Shown in pieces: positions 1 through 7,715 of a DNA stretch of 64,000 bases. A program made the translations under genes and the position numbers. The notes under the pieces were generated by a model that was not told the DNA's origin, searched no databases, and saw only the letters and a program-made list of their open reading frames with translations. The stretch is from CANKBT01 sp038235705 (lineage in GTDB: Bacteria > Actinomycetota > Actinomycetes > Mycobacteriales > SCTD01): positions 59,119 to 123,118 of the forward strand of contig JBBSTR010000001.1 of assembly GCA_038235705.1 (NCBI GenBank). Direction: 5' to 3'. Within the stretch, counting starts at the first letter, position 1. Each line of letters opens with the position of its first letter.

Positions 1-448
1 TGTGCTCCAGGTCGCCGATCCCTCCGTGCCGCGCCAGCAGTGCCACAGCGTCCCGAACGATCGGCATGTAGTTCCAGCCGAAGCTGACCAGCAGCTGCCG
101 GTCGACCTTCGTGGCGGTGTCGACGAGGTCCCAGGCCCTCGCCGGGTCGATCGTCATCGGCTTCTCGCACAGCACGTGCGCCCCGGACTCCAGGGCTGCC
201 TTGGCCTGCTCGTGGTGGACCGCGGACGGCGAGGACACCACGATCGCGTCGAGCTGCTGCGACACGACGTCCTGCCAGTCTTCGCTGGCGTGCGCAAAGC
301 CGAAACGGTCCTTGATGCGCCCCAGCATGTCGTCACCGTGGCGGCACACCGCCACCAGCTCGACGTCGTCGCGGGCGGCGAGCGCGGGCAGGTGGGCGGC
401 GACCGCCCAGGAACCGGCACCGATCACGCCGACACGGGTCTTGTTCAT
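1..448 (-). CDS. Gfo/Idh/MocA family oxidoreductase (C-terminus cut by window edge)
   Basis: NAD(P)-dependent sugar or cyclitol dehydrogenase of the Gfo/Idh/MocA family; only the first 149 residues are inside the window. The N-terminus shows the Rossmann motif GVIGAGSWA (residues 7-15) and the family signature CEKPM (94-98), whose Lys is the usual catalytic/cofactor residue. Translation starts at ATG 448 behind a strong AGGAGG Shine-Dalgarno sequence. It follows the MDR dehydrogenase by 33 bases and is probably the third gene of a leftward SDR-MDR-Gfo/Idh operon. The substrate cannot be told; neighbours suggest a sugar or sugar acid. Family assignment is firm. Confidence 0.9.
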   Translation of the reverse strand, partial: MNKTRVGVIGAGSWAVAAHLPALAARDDVELVAVCRHGDDMLGRIKDRFGFAHASEDWQDVVSQQLDAIVVSSPSAVHHEQAKAALESGAHVLCEKPMTIDPARAWDLVDTATKVDRQLLVSFGWNYMPIVRDAVALLARHGGIGDLEH

Positions 449-481
449 GGCTCCTCCTGGTGTGTGGATGGGGGTTGTGGT

Positions 482-1552
482 TCAGGGTGCCCAAGGGAGC
501 AGCAGGATGCGCGTGCTCCCGCCGTCCCGGAGCCGCTGGAAGGCGACTGCGACGTCGGCCAGTGGCACCTGGTCGGCAAGGAGGTGATCAAGGTCGAGGA
601 GCCCGGACAGGTACAGGTTCTGGACCGCGCTGATGTCTTCGGTGGTGTAGCCGCGGGAGCCCGTGATCGAGACCTCCTTCCAGATGAGGTCGACCGATCG
701 CAGACCGAGCGGTACGGCGGACGCAGCCACCTGGACGACTCGCCCGCGCGGGCGGGCGCAGGCCACCGCGAGGGAAGCAGCCTGCGGTGCCTCCGTGCAG
801 ACGACGACCAGGTCGGCGCCGCCGTCGCTGAGCGCCTCGACCTCGTGCGCGGTGCTGCTGGTCACCTCCAGGACGTGGTCAGCCCCGATCCGCTCGGCGA
901 TCGTGCGGCTGCGCCGGCTACGACCTACGGCGATCACTTCGGCACCCGCGGCCGCGGCCAGCTGGACGGCGCCGGAGCCGATGCCCCCGAGGCCCAGCAC
1001 CACCACGTGCTCCCCGGGCTGGACCCCGCCGACGCTGTGCAAGGCGTGGTGGGGCGTGGCCAGCGCATCGGTGAGGACGGCGAGCCGGTCGGCCGGGATG
1101 TGGCTGCGTGGGCGGACCAGGGTGCGGGCCGGTCTCACGACGAACCTCGCCAGCGCTCCGTCGACGTCGACGCCCATCCGGGTGACCGGTCCGAGGTGCG
1201 GCCAACCGCGCCGTGACCACCGACCCTCGGGATCGCTGTCCAGGTAGTGCAGTGCTACCGGATCATCGATCCGCAGGTCGCTGTCGTCCGGCTGTTCGGG
1301 ACCGAACCCGACCACCCGGCCCGCCGCCTCGTGCCCGGGGACCACGGGGAAGACGTCGAGGCCGAAGCCGCCGTCCTGCAGCAGCCGATCGGACCCGCAC
1401 AGCCCGCATGCCTCGACCCGGACGAGCACCTCGCCGGGACCGGGCTCCGGGCACGGCCGACCTTCCAGTCGCGGTGCCTCGCCCGGTCCGGCCAGCACGG
1501 CGACCAGGTTCTCTGCGCCGTCCGCACCGCCGGGGCAGGCCGTGTCAGTCAA
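482..1552 (-). CDS. Zinc-type medium-chain alcohol/polyol dehydrogenase
   Basis: Medium-chain dehydrogenase (MDR) of 356 residues, expected to oxidise a sugar or polyol hydroxyl with NAD(P). Catalytic-zinc residues are visible as CGLCGSD (49-55) and GHE (73-75), and the cofactor loop GLGGIG is at 187-192. The usual four-Cys structural-zinc lobe after the GHE motif is absent: residues 96-130 contain no Cys. The start used here is TTG 1552, overlapping the stop of the upstream SDR by 8 bases, which suggests translational coupling; a later start before Glu14 cannot be excluded. Likely co-transcribed with the SDR upstream and the Gfo/Idh gene downstream. Confidence 0.88.
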   Translation of the reverse strand: MTDTACPGGADGAENLVAVLAGPGEAPRLEGRPCPEPGPGEVLVRVEACGLCGSDRLLQDGGFGLDVFPVVPGHEAAGRVVGFGPEQPDDSDLRIDDPVALHYLDSDPEGRWSRRGWPHLGPVTRMGVDVDGALARFVVRPARTLVRPRSHIPADRLAVLTDALATPHHALHSVGGVQPGEHVVVLGLGGIGSGAVQLAAAAGAEVIAVGRSRRSRTIAERIGADHVLEVTSSTAHEVEALSDGGADLVVVCTEAPQAASLAVACARPRGRVVQVAASAVPLGLRSVDLIWKEVSITGSRGYTTEDISAVQNLYLSGLLDLDHLLADQVPLADVAVAFQRLRDGGSTRILLLPWAP

Positions 1553-2267
1553 TGAGGAAGCCCCCGTTGACGTCCATGACCTCGCCGGTGATGAACGACG
1601 CGTGCTCGGAGCAGAGGAACGCTACGGCGTGCGCGACTTCTGACGGCCTGCCGAGCCGTCCGACCGGGATGCTCGTGACCAGGTCACGCATGCCGTCGAT
1701 CATGGGAGTGTCGATCATCGCCGGGGCCAGCGCATTGACGGTGATGCCGTGCGCCGCGTACTCCTTGGCGAGGCTCTTGGTGAGAGCCATGGCCCCGGCC
1801 TTGGCTGCGGCGTAGGCGCCCACGTGCTTGGCGCCGCCGGTCTTGCCGGCGCTGGAACCGATCTCGACGATCCTGCCGTAGCCCTGGGACACCATGGCCG
1901 GCAGAGCCCTCTGCACCGTGAGAAACATTCCGGTGAGATTGACGTCGAGCACGCGTGACCAGGTGTCCAGCGACATGGTCTCGACGCTCTCGACGTGAAA
2001 GACCCCGGCCGCGCAGATCAGCAGCTCGACGCCGCCCAGCTGTCGTTCAACGAGCTCGAAGGCCGACGCGATGCTCTCTGAACTGGTCACATCCATCGTG
2101 ACACCGACGAGGTCGTCCACCACCGGCGGTCGTAGGTCGCCCACCGCAACTCTCGCGCCGTGGGCAGCGAGCAGTCGCGCGACCGATGCGCCGATCGCAC
2201 CTCCCGCTCCGGTCACGAGGGCGACGCGTCCCGACAAGCCGCTGGAGATGTCTACGTCCGCTAGCAT
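1545..2267 (-). CDS. SDR family oxidoreductase
   Basis: Classical short-chain dehydrogenase of 240 residues. The cofactor motif TGAGGAIG is at 19-26 and the catalytic Ser138/139, Tyr152 and Lys156 (YAAAK) are intact. ATG 2267 is chosen because the SDR fold begins a few residues later and the longer reading frame upstream has no SDR character. No Shine-Dalgarno precedes it, but a TATCGT -10-like hexamer (2274-2279 on this strand) ends 6 bases upstream of the ATG, fitting a leaderless mRNA. It heads the leftward operon with the MDR and Gfo/Idh genes. Probable role: dehydrogenation in the sugar pathway of this island. Confidence 0.9.
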   Translation of the reverse strand: MLADVDISSGLSGRVALVTGAGGAIGASVARLLAAHGARVAVGDLRPPVVDDLVGVTMDVTSSESIASAFELVERQLGGVELLICAAGVFHVESVETMSLDTWSRVLDVNLTGMFLTVQRALPAMVSQGYGRIVEIGSSAGKTGGAKHVGAYAAAKAGAMALTKSLAKEYAAHGITVNALAPAMIDTPMIDGMRDLVTSIPVGRLGRPSEVAHAVAFLCSEHASFITGEVMDVNGGFLID

Positions 2268-2268
2268 G

Positions 2269-2282
2269 TGGAAACGATACCA
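2269..2282. promoter_or_regulatory. Candidate LacI-family operator between divergent SDR genes
   Basis: TGGAAACGATACCA is an imperfect palindrome with the central CG typical of LacI/GalR operators (10 of 14 positions symmetric). It overlaps the likely -10 element of the leftward SDR operon and lies in the 42-base gap before the rightward SDR start at 2310. It matches 11 of 13 bases of the site at 10564-10576. The LacI gene at 11794 is the obvious candidate regulator; binding is inferred. Confidence 0.6.
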
Positions 2283-2309
2283 GCCGTGGATCGACCAAGC
2301 GGAGGACCT

Positions 2310-3044
2310 GTGCCGAACCTGCCCGTCGTCGACCTGCAGGGCAAGCGTCTGCTCGTGACCGGGGCGGCCGGCGGGATCGGCCGGGCCGTGGCGTTGCGCG
2401 CCCGCGCTGCAGGCGCCCAGGTCTGGGCCACCGACGTGCGCGCCGGCGGGGCCGACGGGCTCACCGTGACGCCGTACGACCTGCGGGACGTTGATGGGCT
2501 CGACGAGCTGTGCCGGGGTGCCGCCCGCGAGATGGGCGGCCTGGACGGCCTCGTGCACGTGGCCGGGGTGATCGTGCGCCGCGACTCCATCGAGGAGGTC
2601 ACCGAGGCGGACTGGGACCTGCAGACCGACGTCAACCTCAAGGCCACGTTCTTCCTGGACCGGGCCGCGGCCCGGGTGCTGGCCGAGGGCGGCGGGGGAG
2701 CGATCGTGAACTTTGCCTCTCAGGGCTGGTGGACCGGTGGCTTCGACGGGTCCGTCGTCTACTCGGCCGGCAAGGGCGGGGTGGTGTCCCTGACCCGCGG
2801 CCTGGCCCGTTCGCTGGCTCCGCAGGGGATCCGCGTCAACGCGGTGGCTCCTGGAGCGGTCGACACGGCCATGATGGAAGGTCTCAGCGACGAGGCCCTG
2901 GACGCCTTCTTGGCTCAGGTCCCGCTCGGGCGCATGGGGACCGCGGACGAGGTCGCCGCCACGGCGCTGTTCCTGGTCTCCGACGCCGCTGCCTACGTCA
3001 CCGGGGCGACTCTGAACGTCAGCGGCGGACAGCTCATGTACTGA
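2310..3044 (+). CDS. SDR family oxidoreductase
   Basis: Second short-chain dehydrogenase of the island, 244 residues with TGAAGGIG near residue 18, Ser137, and the YxxxK pair Tyr151/Lys155. It is divergent from the SDR at 1545-2267. GTG 2310 is preferred because GGAGG lies at 2301-2305; an in-frame GTG at 2268 would place the start inside the putative operator. Its 3' end overlaps the convergent isomerase-like gene by 11 bases. Substrate unknown; two SDRs plus an MDR suggest successive or alternative hydroxyl oxidations of one sugar-type compound. Confidence 0.9.
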   Translation: MPNLPVVDLQGKRLLVTGAAGGIGRAVALRARAAGAQVWATDVRAGGADGLTVTPYDLRDVDGLDELCRGAAREMGGLDGLVHVAGVIVRRDSIEEVTEADWDLQTDVNLKATFFLDRAAARVLAEGGGGAIVNFASQGWWTGGFDGSVVYSAGKGGVVSLTRGLARSLAPQGIRVNAVAPGAVDTAMMEGLSDEALDAFLAQVPLGRMGTADEVAATALFLVSDAAAYVTGATLNVSGGQLMY

Positions 3045-4461
3045 CCGGGCGAGGCGTCACGACGACGCCCTCGATCTCCAGGTGCTCGGCGACCTGCAGC
3101 AGCTCGTCGCCGACATGTCCGCGTACGAGGCAGGAGTGGTGCCCGGCGCCGGCCAGCACCCAGGCTCGCCAGACATCGGGTCCGGGCGTACCGCGAAAAC
3201 GCAGCCAGGCGCTCGTCGCACCGGTGTGAAGGCGCTCGTCGCCGGTGACGTCTGCCTCCGCGGCGACGAGACGATGACCGTTGCGGGTGCGGCGCAGCGC
3301 TAGCACCGTGCAGGGCCCGACGGCCAGGTGGTGACGCGCGTTCAGGGAACCGGCCCACCAGGGGCTCGGGCCGACGACCGTCCTTCCCTGCGCCCATCTG
3401 AGGTCGTGCTCGCCGGAGTTCGCGAGGACCCAGAGATCGCTGATCGGGTCGTGGGTCTCGATCTCGTGATACCAGGAGGTGCCGGTCAGCAGCGAGCCGA
3501 CGAGCATCGCGATGCTCGTCAGGATGTCGCCGGTACAGGTCCAGGGACAGCCGTGGCTCGTCGCGCTACCGAGTGCCAGGCACGGGGCGATCCCGATCGA
3601 CGCCGAGCCTCGCACCTCGGGCGCGTGACAGCTGAGGCTCCCGGCGTCCAGCTCGTGGCGGCTCATCAGGGTCTGCAGGGCGACAGCCGCCCGTACGGCC
3701 CGGGGGGCGTCGTCGCTCTTCGTCTCGGGCCAGTCGTACGCCGCACCCTGCACCGACATCCAGGCCTCGACCTCAGGCCCGGTGACGTCGTCCATGCTGG
3801 AGCCCAGGGCAGACGCTGGCAGACGCACCACCTCGAGCCCCAGACCCCGGTGCAGGTGGGCGTCGCTGTCATCGACGCTGGTGTAGCCGGGCATCGGCTC
3901 GCCGAGCCGGCCCACCCGTGCACGACGCACGCGCGTCGCCACGGCCGCCGGACGCAGCGCTCCGGCCAGCTGCCCGTGCGTCGCAGCCGCAGCCGGGTCG
4001 CCCAGGACCAGGGCGAAGGGCCGGCCAGCGCTCACCAGGTCGCTGGTGACCATGGGGGTGCCGACGCTGGTGCCTCGTTGCACGATCTCGGCCTCGGTGA
4101 CGGCCCCTTCGAGCTCGGACGAGCGCTCGCAGGACCAGACGACCACCGACACAGCCGGCAGAGCGGCCAGCAGCAGACCTGCCGCAGACGGGGGAGCAGC
4201 CATCGTCAGCAGCAGGAGCAGGACGTCCGGCCGGGCTTGCTCCACCGACTCCCGTGCGGCGACGACCCCGTCGGGACCTTCCAGCACCTCGGCTGCCACC
4301 ACGGCCCCGTGGTGGGACAGGGCCTGGACCGCGTCAGCGAGCAGGCGTTCCCGGTCGGCGCGCAGGTCGATGCCGGAGGCTGCCTCGAAGAAGTTCCAGT
4401 AGGGCATGACGACGGCGATCCGTGGAGTGATCGCGTCAGGCCCGTTCCCTCTGCCGTTCAC
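3034..4461 (-). CDS. L-fucose/L-arabinose isomerase-fold protein
   Basis: 475-residue protein resembling the C-terminal and central domains of L-fucose/L-arabinose isomerases, which bind Mn and interconvert aldoses and ketoses. Family-like stretches are TCTGDILTS (308-316), a Glu/His region around 340-360 and the late GHHSCLVRGHV segment. In the CTGD motif (309-312) Thr310 replaces the Glu that is normally a metal ligand, so activity may differ from classical isomerases. GTG 4461 gives a GTGA overlap with the mutarotase stop; an in-frame GTG at 4473 would extend it by four residues. Last gene of the seven-gene transporter operon. Confidence 0.75.
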   Translation of the reverse strand: MNGRGNGPDAITPRIAVVMPYWNFFEAASGIDLRADRERLLADAVQALSHHGAVVAAEVLEGPDGVVAARESVEQARPDVLLLLLTMAAPPSAAGLLLAALPAVSVVVWSCERSSELEGAVTEAEIVQRGTSVGTPMVTSDLVSAGRPFALVLGDPAAAATHGQLAGALRPAAVATRVRRARVGRLGEPMPGYTSVDDSDAHLHRGLGLEVVRLPASALGSSMDDVTGPEVEAWMSVQGAAYDWPETKSDDAPRAVRAAVALQTLMSRHELDAGSLSCHAPEVRGSASIGIAPCLALGSATSHGCPWTCTGDILTSIAMLVGSLLTGTSWYHEIETHDPISDLWVLANSGEHDLRWAQGRTVVGPSPWWAGSLNARHHLAVGPCTVLALRRTRNGHRLVAAEADVTGDERLHTGATSAWLRFRGTPGPDVWRAWVLAGAGHHSCLVRGHVGDELLQVAEHLEIEGVVVTPRPVST

Positions 4462-4772
4462 CGAAGGTGCCACACCTCGGCGGCTCGAAGCAGGGCGCCG
4501 TCCGGGCCGGTCATGGTGTCGATGATGTCGCCGAAGGACTCGGTCCAGCGCGCCCCGACCTCGGCCTCACCCATGCGCGCGAACACGGTGGCGACGTCCG
4601 GGACGCATTCCGCGTACCCGACGACCAGCAGGTCTTTGCGGAACAGGGTGTAGTTCGTGTATCCGGCGGCACTGACCGCGTCGGCCATGTCGGGCCAGAT
4701 CTCGTCGTGGCGCCGTTCGTACTCCTGTTCCTGACCGGGCTTGAGGTGGATGAAGAAGCACAGGCGTTCCAT
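4458..4772 (-). CDS. rhaM: L-rhamnose mutarotase family protein (DUF718)
   Basis: 104 residues, exactly the length of E. coli RhaM, which speeds alpha/beta anomer interconversion of L-rhamnose. The segment EYERRHDEIWPDM (17-29) matches the RhaM core with the catalytic His22. It starts at ATG 4772, sharing a base with the stop of the preceding gene (TGATG), and its stop overlaps the isomerase-like gene. Its presence points to import of a reducing deoxy-sugar or related sugar by the adjacent ABC transporter. Exact sugar specificity is not determinable. Confidence 0.85.
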   Translation of the reverse strand: MERLCFFIHLKPGQEQEYERRHDEIWPDMADAVSAAGYTNYTLFRKDLLVVGYAECVPDVATVFARMGEAEVGARWTESFGDIIDTMTGPDGALLRAAEVWHLR

Positions 4773-5860
4773 CAGCTGTTCTCCGTCTCGGGCGCGGGGG
4801 GTGAGGGGTTGCCACCGCAGGCGCGGGAGCCGATGGCCGCAGGACGCTGCAGGCCGACCCGTTCGTAGTAGGAGTCCGGTACGGCTGCCGGATCTTTGAA
4901 CACCGTCCACGAGCACTTCTGTGGTGCCTCGCCGTCGGGGACGGGCCGGGGCGGGTCGACGGCTCGGACGGGATAGCCGAAGGCTCGCATCGGCATGATC
5001 TCGGTCAGCACGATGCAGTGCGCGCAGTAGTTGCAGACGCCGGGCTCGAAGTGGTTCCACGGCGCGGGTTCTTGCGTGAGCGGCCACTCGTACGGCGCCT
5101 GGTCGCGTGGCGGCGTCCCCTCGATGTCGTCGCCACGGACCTGCCGGCCGCCGGAGCCGCACGGGTCGAAGCGGAGGACGACCCGGTCGTCGGTCTCGGT
5201 CCACTCGATGTCGCCCCGGCGTCCGGGGCCGCAGAGGTGGCCGCGCATCGCCTCGAACGCGACGGTGAGGTTGAGCTTCATGGCGTCGGCCCAGTCGTGC
5301 TGATCGACGTCGAACACCGAGTAGCGGGCGTCGAACCACGGACGGAGGATCACGTCGTACATGTCACCGATCGCGCTCTCGCCGTGCCGGACGACGACCT
5401 CGTTCATCAGACCGCCGATGTGGTCGACGTCGCGATCGTGACACTGCCGCCACTGCTCGACGAGCTCGTCGACCGTCGCGGCCGAAGGATCCTCGATGAC
5501 GCGGTCCGCGTGCGTGCGGACCCGGGCCCACTGCGTCGCGTGGTCCCAGGTGCGACCGTCCGGGTGGACCAGCAGATCGGTCAACCTGCGGTCGAGATCG
5601 GCGAGCGCCTCGGTCGACATCCCCCAGTCGACGAGCAGCGTACGAAGATCGCCGCTCCACTGGCGGTAAAGGTCGTAGCAGACCTTGGCCTCGACCAGGA
5701 AGTACTCGGTGAGTGCGGTGAGCCCAGGTCGATCCTCCGCGTCGACGGCACGCTGCATCAGGTGGTAGGTCGCCTCGGACTGCTCGTGCCAGCCGCCCTC
5801 GCGGACGGCCCGCCCGAGCACGTCCTGCCAGACGAACGGTCCCTCCAGCGGGGTCGTCAC
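4772..5860 (-). CDS. Uncharacterised protein with conserved-looking cysteine sites
   Basis: I do not recognise a function for this 362-residue protein. The N-terminal half looks helical. The C-terminal half carries DPCGSGGR (about 232-239), CNYCAHC (about 275-281) and KCSWTVFK (about 320-327), a spacing of cysteines that could bind a metal or cluster. There is no signal peptide or membrane segment. It starts at GTG 5860 in a GTGA overlap with the degenerate metallo-beta-lactamase-fold gene and ends overlapping the mutarotase, so the three are tightly coupled. Position suggests a pathway enzyme or partner of the MBL-fold protein, but this is inference. Confidence 0.75.
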   Translation of the reverse strand: MTTPLEGPFVWQDVLGRAVREGGWHEQSEATYHLMQRAVDAEDRPGLTALTEYFLVEAKVCYDLYRQWSGDLRTLLVDWGMSTEALADLDRRLTDLLVHPDGRTWDHATQWARVRTHADRVIEDPSAATVDELVEQWRQCHDRDVDHIGGLMNEVVVRHGESAIGDMYDVILRPWFDARYSVFDVDQHDWADAMKLNLTVAFEAMRGHLCGPGRRGDIEWTETDDRVVLRFDPCGSGGRQVRGDDIEGTPPRDQAPYEWPLTQEPAPWNHFEPGVCNYCAHCIVLTEIMPMRAFGYPVRAVDPPRPVPDGEAPQKCSWTVFKDPAAVPDSYYERVGLQRPAAIGSRACGGNPSPPAPETENS

Positions 5861-6630
5861 GCCACCACCCCGCCGGGGTGCCGCTCGGCCACCGCGCTCT
5901 CGTACAGGGGCAGGACGATGTCGGCCTCACGCCGCAGCCGTGCATAGGTCGCCATGGCCTCGGCGTAGCTCTCACCGATGCCGAGGGCGATGTTGTCCTC
6001 CACGTTCTTGTAGGAGAAGGCGGAGTCGGTCGCGACGACCGTGCCGGCCGCGGTGTCGAACGTGACGGCGAGGGAGGAGCGGTGGTGCACCAGTGACTCC
6101 CACACCGAGCAACCGGGCACGATCTGCTCGTCGCCCACGAGTCGCACGCGGTCCCGGGCCTCGAACAGCAGGAAGCGCAGGACGTCGTCAGGGACGAAGA
6201 CCTCTCGCGGCAGGTGATGCGCGTGAGGGGGGGCCATGACGTCCTCGATCCAGCCCCGCCGGGACAGGACGATCTCGGCGTTCGGGAACAGGTGCAAGCC
6301 ACCGAGGGTGTAGACCACGGTGGGAGTGAGGATCACGTGCGTGACCTCTTCCGGTGTGATCCCGAACCGTTCGAGGACCGCCGCGACCTGTTCGTCGTCG
6401 TCACGGGTGTACTGGACCCGGCCGCTCGGGTGGAACTGTGCCCATCCCGCGTTGAGCGTGCTGAGGTCTGCCGGCGGGCCGGTGTTCACCAGGATCGTGT
6501 GCTCACCGTTTCGGGCCAGCACCATCCAGAACGTGCCGTCGAACCACTGCTCCCAGCCCGTCATCCAGAACACCTCTGGTGCGGGCATGGGCATCCGGCC
6601 CATGCTGGCGACGTTCACCGAGAAGGCCAT
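5857..6630 (-). CDS. Metallo-beta-lactamase-fold protein lacking metal ligands
   Basis: 257 residues, aligning by eye with N-acyl homoserine lactonase-type MBL-fold hydrolases: TILVNTG early, THVILT at 97-102, GGLHLFPNAEIVLS at 110-123 and a late ADIVLPLYES. Where the family has the HxHxDH metal motif this protein has TPTVVYTLGG (102-111). The later HTPGS-type His region reads VHHRSS (181-186) and the final His is missing, although Asp202 is kept. It is therefore probably not a standard zinc hydrolase. ATG 6630 follows AAGGAAGG. It lies 29 bases after the permease in the operon and overlaps the Cys-rich gene downstream. Confidence 0.85.
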   Translation of the reverse strand: MAFSVNVASMGRMPMPAPEVFWMTGWEQWFDGTFWMVLARNGEHTILVNTGPPADLSTLNAGWAQFHPSGRVQYTRDDDEQVAAVLERFGITPEEVTHVILTPTVVYTLGGLHLFPNAEIVLSRRGWIEDVMAPPHAHHLPREVFVPDDVLRFLLFEARDRVRLVGDEQIVPGCSVWESLVHHRSSLAVTFDTAAGTVVATDSAFSYKNVEDNIALGIGESYAEAMATYARLRREADIVLPLYESAVAERHPGGVVA

Positions 6631-6659
6631 GCGTCCTTCCTTTCCGTAACTTTGCGCGA

Positions 6660-7715
6660 TCACGAGCCGGCGCTGAAGCGCTGGCGCAGCTGGTCGAACG
6701 AGACGGCCAGGATGAGCAGCGTCCCGCGGGCGACGTCCTGCCAGAAGCTGTTGACGTTGAGCAGGACGAGGCCGTTGTTGAGCACCCCGATCAGCACTAG
6801 GCCCAGGACGGTCCCGAGCACCGTCCCGCGACCGCCGGAAAGGCTCGCCCCTCCGAGGACCACCGCGGTGACGACGGTGAGCTCGAGCCCGGTGGCGGCG
6901 ACCGGTGAGGCCGCTGACAGCTGGGAGGTAAGGATGAGCCCGGAGACGGCCACCGCCAGCCCGGACAGCACGAACGTGATGATGAGCACGCGGCGGGTGC
7001 GGATGCCGACCAGCCGGGCCGCCACCGGGTTGGCCCCGATCGCGTACAGCGACCGGCCGAAGACGGTGAAGCGCATGCAGAGCGCACCGACCGCGACGAT
7101 CAGGGCAAAGATGATCACCGACAGCGGGATGCTCAGGAACGGTCGAGACGTCCCCAGGGCCGAGAACCCGGTGACGATCGTCGTCTGTCCGTCTGCGAGC
7201 AGCTGGGTCAGGCCGCGGAGGACGGCAAGCGTCCCCAGGGTGGTGATCAGGGAGTTCACGCCGACGACGTTGATGAAGAAGCCGTTCACCGCCCCGATCG
7301 CGAGCCCTGCCACCACCGCCAGCACGATCGCCAGACCGAGACCGCGTGGCGCCACCTGCGTCGCCAGCAGGACACCGCAGAAGGCCGCGCCCGAACCCAC
7401 CGACAGGTCGACCTGACCGGCGACGAGCAGCATCGTCGCCGGCACGGCGATGATCCCGGTCACCGCGATCGCGGACAGGATGTTGAGGATGTTGTTGGTG
7501 GTCAGGAAGTAGGGGCTCTTGACCGCGAACAGCACGACGAGCGCTGCGAGAACCACCAGCAGACCGGCCAGCTCGGGCACGCTGCGACCACGGGGCGCCG
7601 GGTTGACGACGGCCCCCCCGGCCGTGGTCGACGGGGACGGGTCGACCCGGCCGGTGGCCGGGGCCTCTTTGGACAGCTGCACCGTTCCGCCGTCGTCCTG
7701 GGATGCCTGGGTCAT
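6660..7715 (-). CDS. Sugar ABC transporter permease (RbsC/XylH type)
   Basis: 351-residue polytopic membrane protein of the BPD-transporter-2 family that forms the channel for ribose-class sugar importers. It has a hydrophilic N-terminus of about 45 residues, then about ten hydrophobic segments. Family-typical stretches include QVDLSVGS and GGASLSGGRGTVLGT. ATG 7715 overlaps the ATPase stop (ATGA), placing it directly after the ATP-binding gene. With the neighbouring lipoprotein and fused ATPase it makes a complete CUT2-type importer. Confidence 0.93.
   Translation of the reverse strand: MTQASQDDGGTVQLSKEAPATGRVDPSPSTTAGGAVVNPAPRGRSVPELAGLLVVLAALVVLFAVKSPYFLTTNNILNILSAIAVTGIIAVPATMLLVAGQVDLSVGSGAAFCGVLLATQVAPRGLGLAIVLAVVAGLAIGAVNGFFINVVGVNSLITTLGTLAVLRGLTQLLADGQTTIVTGFSALGTSRPFLSIPLSVIIFALIVAVGALCMRFTVFGRSLYAIGANPVAARLVGIRTRRVLIITFVLSGLAVAVSGLILTSQLSAASPVAATGLELTVVTAVVLGGASLSGGRGTVLGTVLGLVLIGVLNNGLVLLNVNSFWQDVARGTLLILAVSFDQLRQRFSAGS

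Noticed and set aside
6631..6659. Separate promoter before the MBL-fold gene
   Set aside because: The 29-base gap has a Shine-Dalgarno but no promoter-like elements or operator; it is best seen as part of the operon.
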